Shown: in pieces, positions 6,954-8,004 of the stretch | How the letters are laid out: each line of letters opens with the position of its first letter | Position numbering within the stretch: the first letter of the stretch is position 1 | Origin: Spartobacteria bacterium | GTDB lineage: Bacteria > Verrucomicrobiota > Verrucomicrobiia > Chthoniobacterales > Terrimicrobiaceae | Direction: 5' to 3' | DNA length: 8,004 nt | NCBI GenBank assembly: GCA_947487745.1 | Contig: CANKXQ010000054.1 | Location: 1 to 8,004, forward strand | The notes under the pieces: generated by a model | Seen by the model: the letters and a program-made list of their open reading frames with translations, nothing else | Told to the model about the DNA's origin: nothing | Databases searched by the model: none | Made by a program: the position numbers and the translations under genes

Positions 6954-8004
6954 TTACCAGCGGAGGGATAGGGCTACAGTGAGACGGAAATCCGAATAGT
7001 TCGCAGCCGTGTCGCCGCGTGTGTTGTTGCTGTTGCGTCCGAGGTAGGAACCGAAAACATAATCGACGCTGGTTGTGAGAACAGCGGCGCCCACAGGTGT
7101 CGTGACGAAGCGCATTCCCGGCCCAGCCTCGAAGTAGTTGTCGTAGTAGTTGCCCTTCGTATCCATCGTGAGGTTTTCCAGTCCGTAGATGTCCACTGCG
7201 GCAGCCTTTCCGAATTGCATGATGCGGGCACCTTGGCGCGACTGCCCGTAGGCCAGACAATCCGGCAGGCGGCTGTAATAGGCCGCATCGCCGCCGGCCT
7301 CAACGAACCAGTCGAGCCGGAATTGAACCGGGGACCAGTTGTTGAGAGCCCAGCGGGATGCTTGGCTATTAGAGGGAAGTGTGGGGAGTCCACCGGGTGA
7401 AACTCCTTCAAGATCGATAGCTGTCCATTCCTTGCCAGGCCCCCAGGCCCAGTAGCCATTGATGCCGGCAATGATCTCGGCGAACCATTCGCCGTTATGT
7501 TGCTCTGTGCCGCGCAGATCCTTCTGAATACCGCCGAGGACATAGAGAACAAGGGATTGGTTGGCAAATGGGCGAATGCGCGCGCCAGCATGAAAACCAG
7601 CCAGGTTCTCGTTGTATATGGTCGGAATTCCCTGCCCCGGTCCTTGCCCGTTGCTCGTGTTTGAGGAGTCTAGACTGAAGTCGGCCTGAACAAACGGTTC
7701 GATCCATCGTGCACCGGGAATGAATGTTCCCTCGCGGAGGCGCCCGGAGGAAACGCCGATTTTGTAGCGGGAGAGATAAGTGCCATAGAGGTCCAACTCT
7801 CCCCATGTCCAACGCTCCAGGTTGTGGGATGGGGCAAGCGCTTCGATCTCCGCTGCAGCCATGCGGCTCAGCGTCGCGTCGCCGCCTTGATCGCGAAGAT
7901 CGCGCCAGATTTCAAAGGCTTCAGCGCGGCGTCCCTGCTCCGCCAACAAGGCGGCCAATTGAAGACGGGCGCGGGGATCGGGATTGTCACCTGCCGCCAC
8001 ATCG
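6954..8004 (-). CDS. nfrA: NfrA-like outer-membrane protein, C-terminal part (5' end outside window)
   Basis: About 349 residues are visible; the frame is open through the window edge at 8004, so the gene is 5'-partial. The first about 50 residues (RARLQLAALLAEQGRRAEA, then FEIWRDLRDQGGDATL) look like TPR-type helical repeats. From about residue 60 the text turns into alternating aromatic/polar strands (WTWGELDLYGTYL, FVQADFSLDSS, AGFHAGARIRPF, GAAVLTTSVDYVFGSYLGR) and ends SDFRLTVALSLRW, a C-terminal aromatic beta-signal for outer-membrane insertion. TPR repeats followed by such a domain is the plan of NfrA, the E. coli phage N4 receptor (about 990 residues), and the gene lies directly before an NfrB-like synthase as in E. 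coli. I infer an outer-membrane export pore for the glycan. The name rests on architecture and neighbourhood more than on residue-level recognition. Stop TAA is at 6954-6956, and the spacer to the next gene is 5 nt. Confidence 0.72.
   Translation of the reverse strand, partial: DVAAGDNPDPRARLQLAALLAEQGRRAEAFEIWRDLRDQGGDATLSRMAAAEIEALAPSHNLERWTWGELDLYGTYLSRYKIGVSSGRLREGTFIPGARWIEPFVQADFSLDSSNTSNGQGPGQGIPTIYNENLAGFHAGARIRPFANQSLVLYVLGGIQKDLRGTEQHNGEWFAEIIAGINGYWAWGPGKEWTAIDLEGVSPGGLPTLPSNSQASRWALNNWSPVQFRLDWFVEAGGDAAYYSRLPDCLAYGQSRQGARIMQFGKAAAVDIYGLENLTMDTKGNYYDNYFEAGPGMRFVTTPVGAAVLTTSVDYVFGSYLGRNSNNTRGDTAANYSDFRLTVALSLRW

Noticed and set aside
6949..7260. Possible N-terminal extension of the nfrB-like protein up to position 7260
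   Set aside because: It would overlap the nfrA-like barrel by more than 300 bases, its residues are Arg/His/Cys-rich without family likeness, and ATG 6948 begins directly with a membrane helix 5 nt after the nfrA stop.

Overview
The window reads like a chromosomal segment of a Gram-negative bacterium, most likely a member of the Verrucomicrobiota or a related lineage. The pointers are a broken gene with autotransporter-associated beta-strand repeats and a PEP-CTERM-type tail, an outer-membrane beta-barrel gene, and a transposase type I associate with verrucomicrobia and planctomycetes. The lineage is an inference from gene style, not from a marker gene.

Layout. Positions 1-1905 are a decayed plus-strand region: the end of an unknown gene (1-114), an in-frame chimera of a RelE/ParE-like toxin and the front of a transposase (128-691), a short hairpin, and a secreted repeat protein gene (729-1905) carrying an internal amber stop and a single-base frameshift at its sorting signal. 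Positions 1946-8004 are one tightly packed minus-strand gene set, read from 8004 downwards: the C-terminal part of an NfrA-like outer-membrane protein, an NfrB-like inner-membrane glycosyltransferase, a UDP-GlcNAc 2-epimerase (WecB, historically NfrC), a stand-alone receiver-domain response regulator, and a spermidine-synthase-like methyltransferase. The first three genes are separated by 5 nt and then overlap by 4 nt (ATGA).

How the genes fit together. WecB would make UDP-ManNAc from UDP-GlcNAc. NfrB is a processive-type family 2 glycosyltransferase in the inner membrane that could polymerise the sugar. NfrA, with helical repeats and a C-terminal barrel, could pass the polymer through the outer membrane. 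In E. coli nfrA/nfrB and wecB (nfrC) are known as the host genes needed for phage N4 adsorption, and the products are linked to a c-di-GMP-controlled ManNAc-containing surface glycan. Here the epimerase is directly built into the same gene set, with a receiver protein and a methyltransferase-like protein added. The C-terminal half of this NfrB appears to hold three MshEN-like repeats whose nucleotide-binding consensus is eroded, so its control may differ from the E. coli system.

The most notable observations are the nfrA-nfrB-wecB cluster and its unusual regulatory add-ons, the two-lesion PEP-CTERM pseudogene, and the toxin-transposase chimera. No tRNA, rRNA, CRISPR array or complete insertion sequence was recognised.
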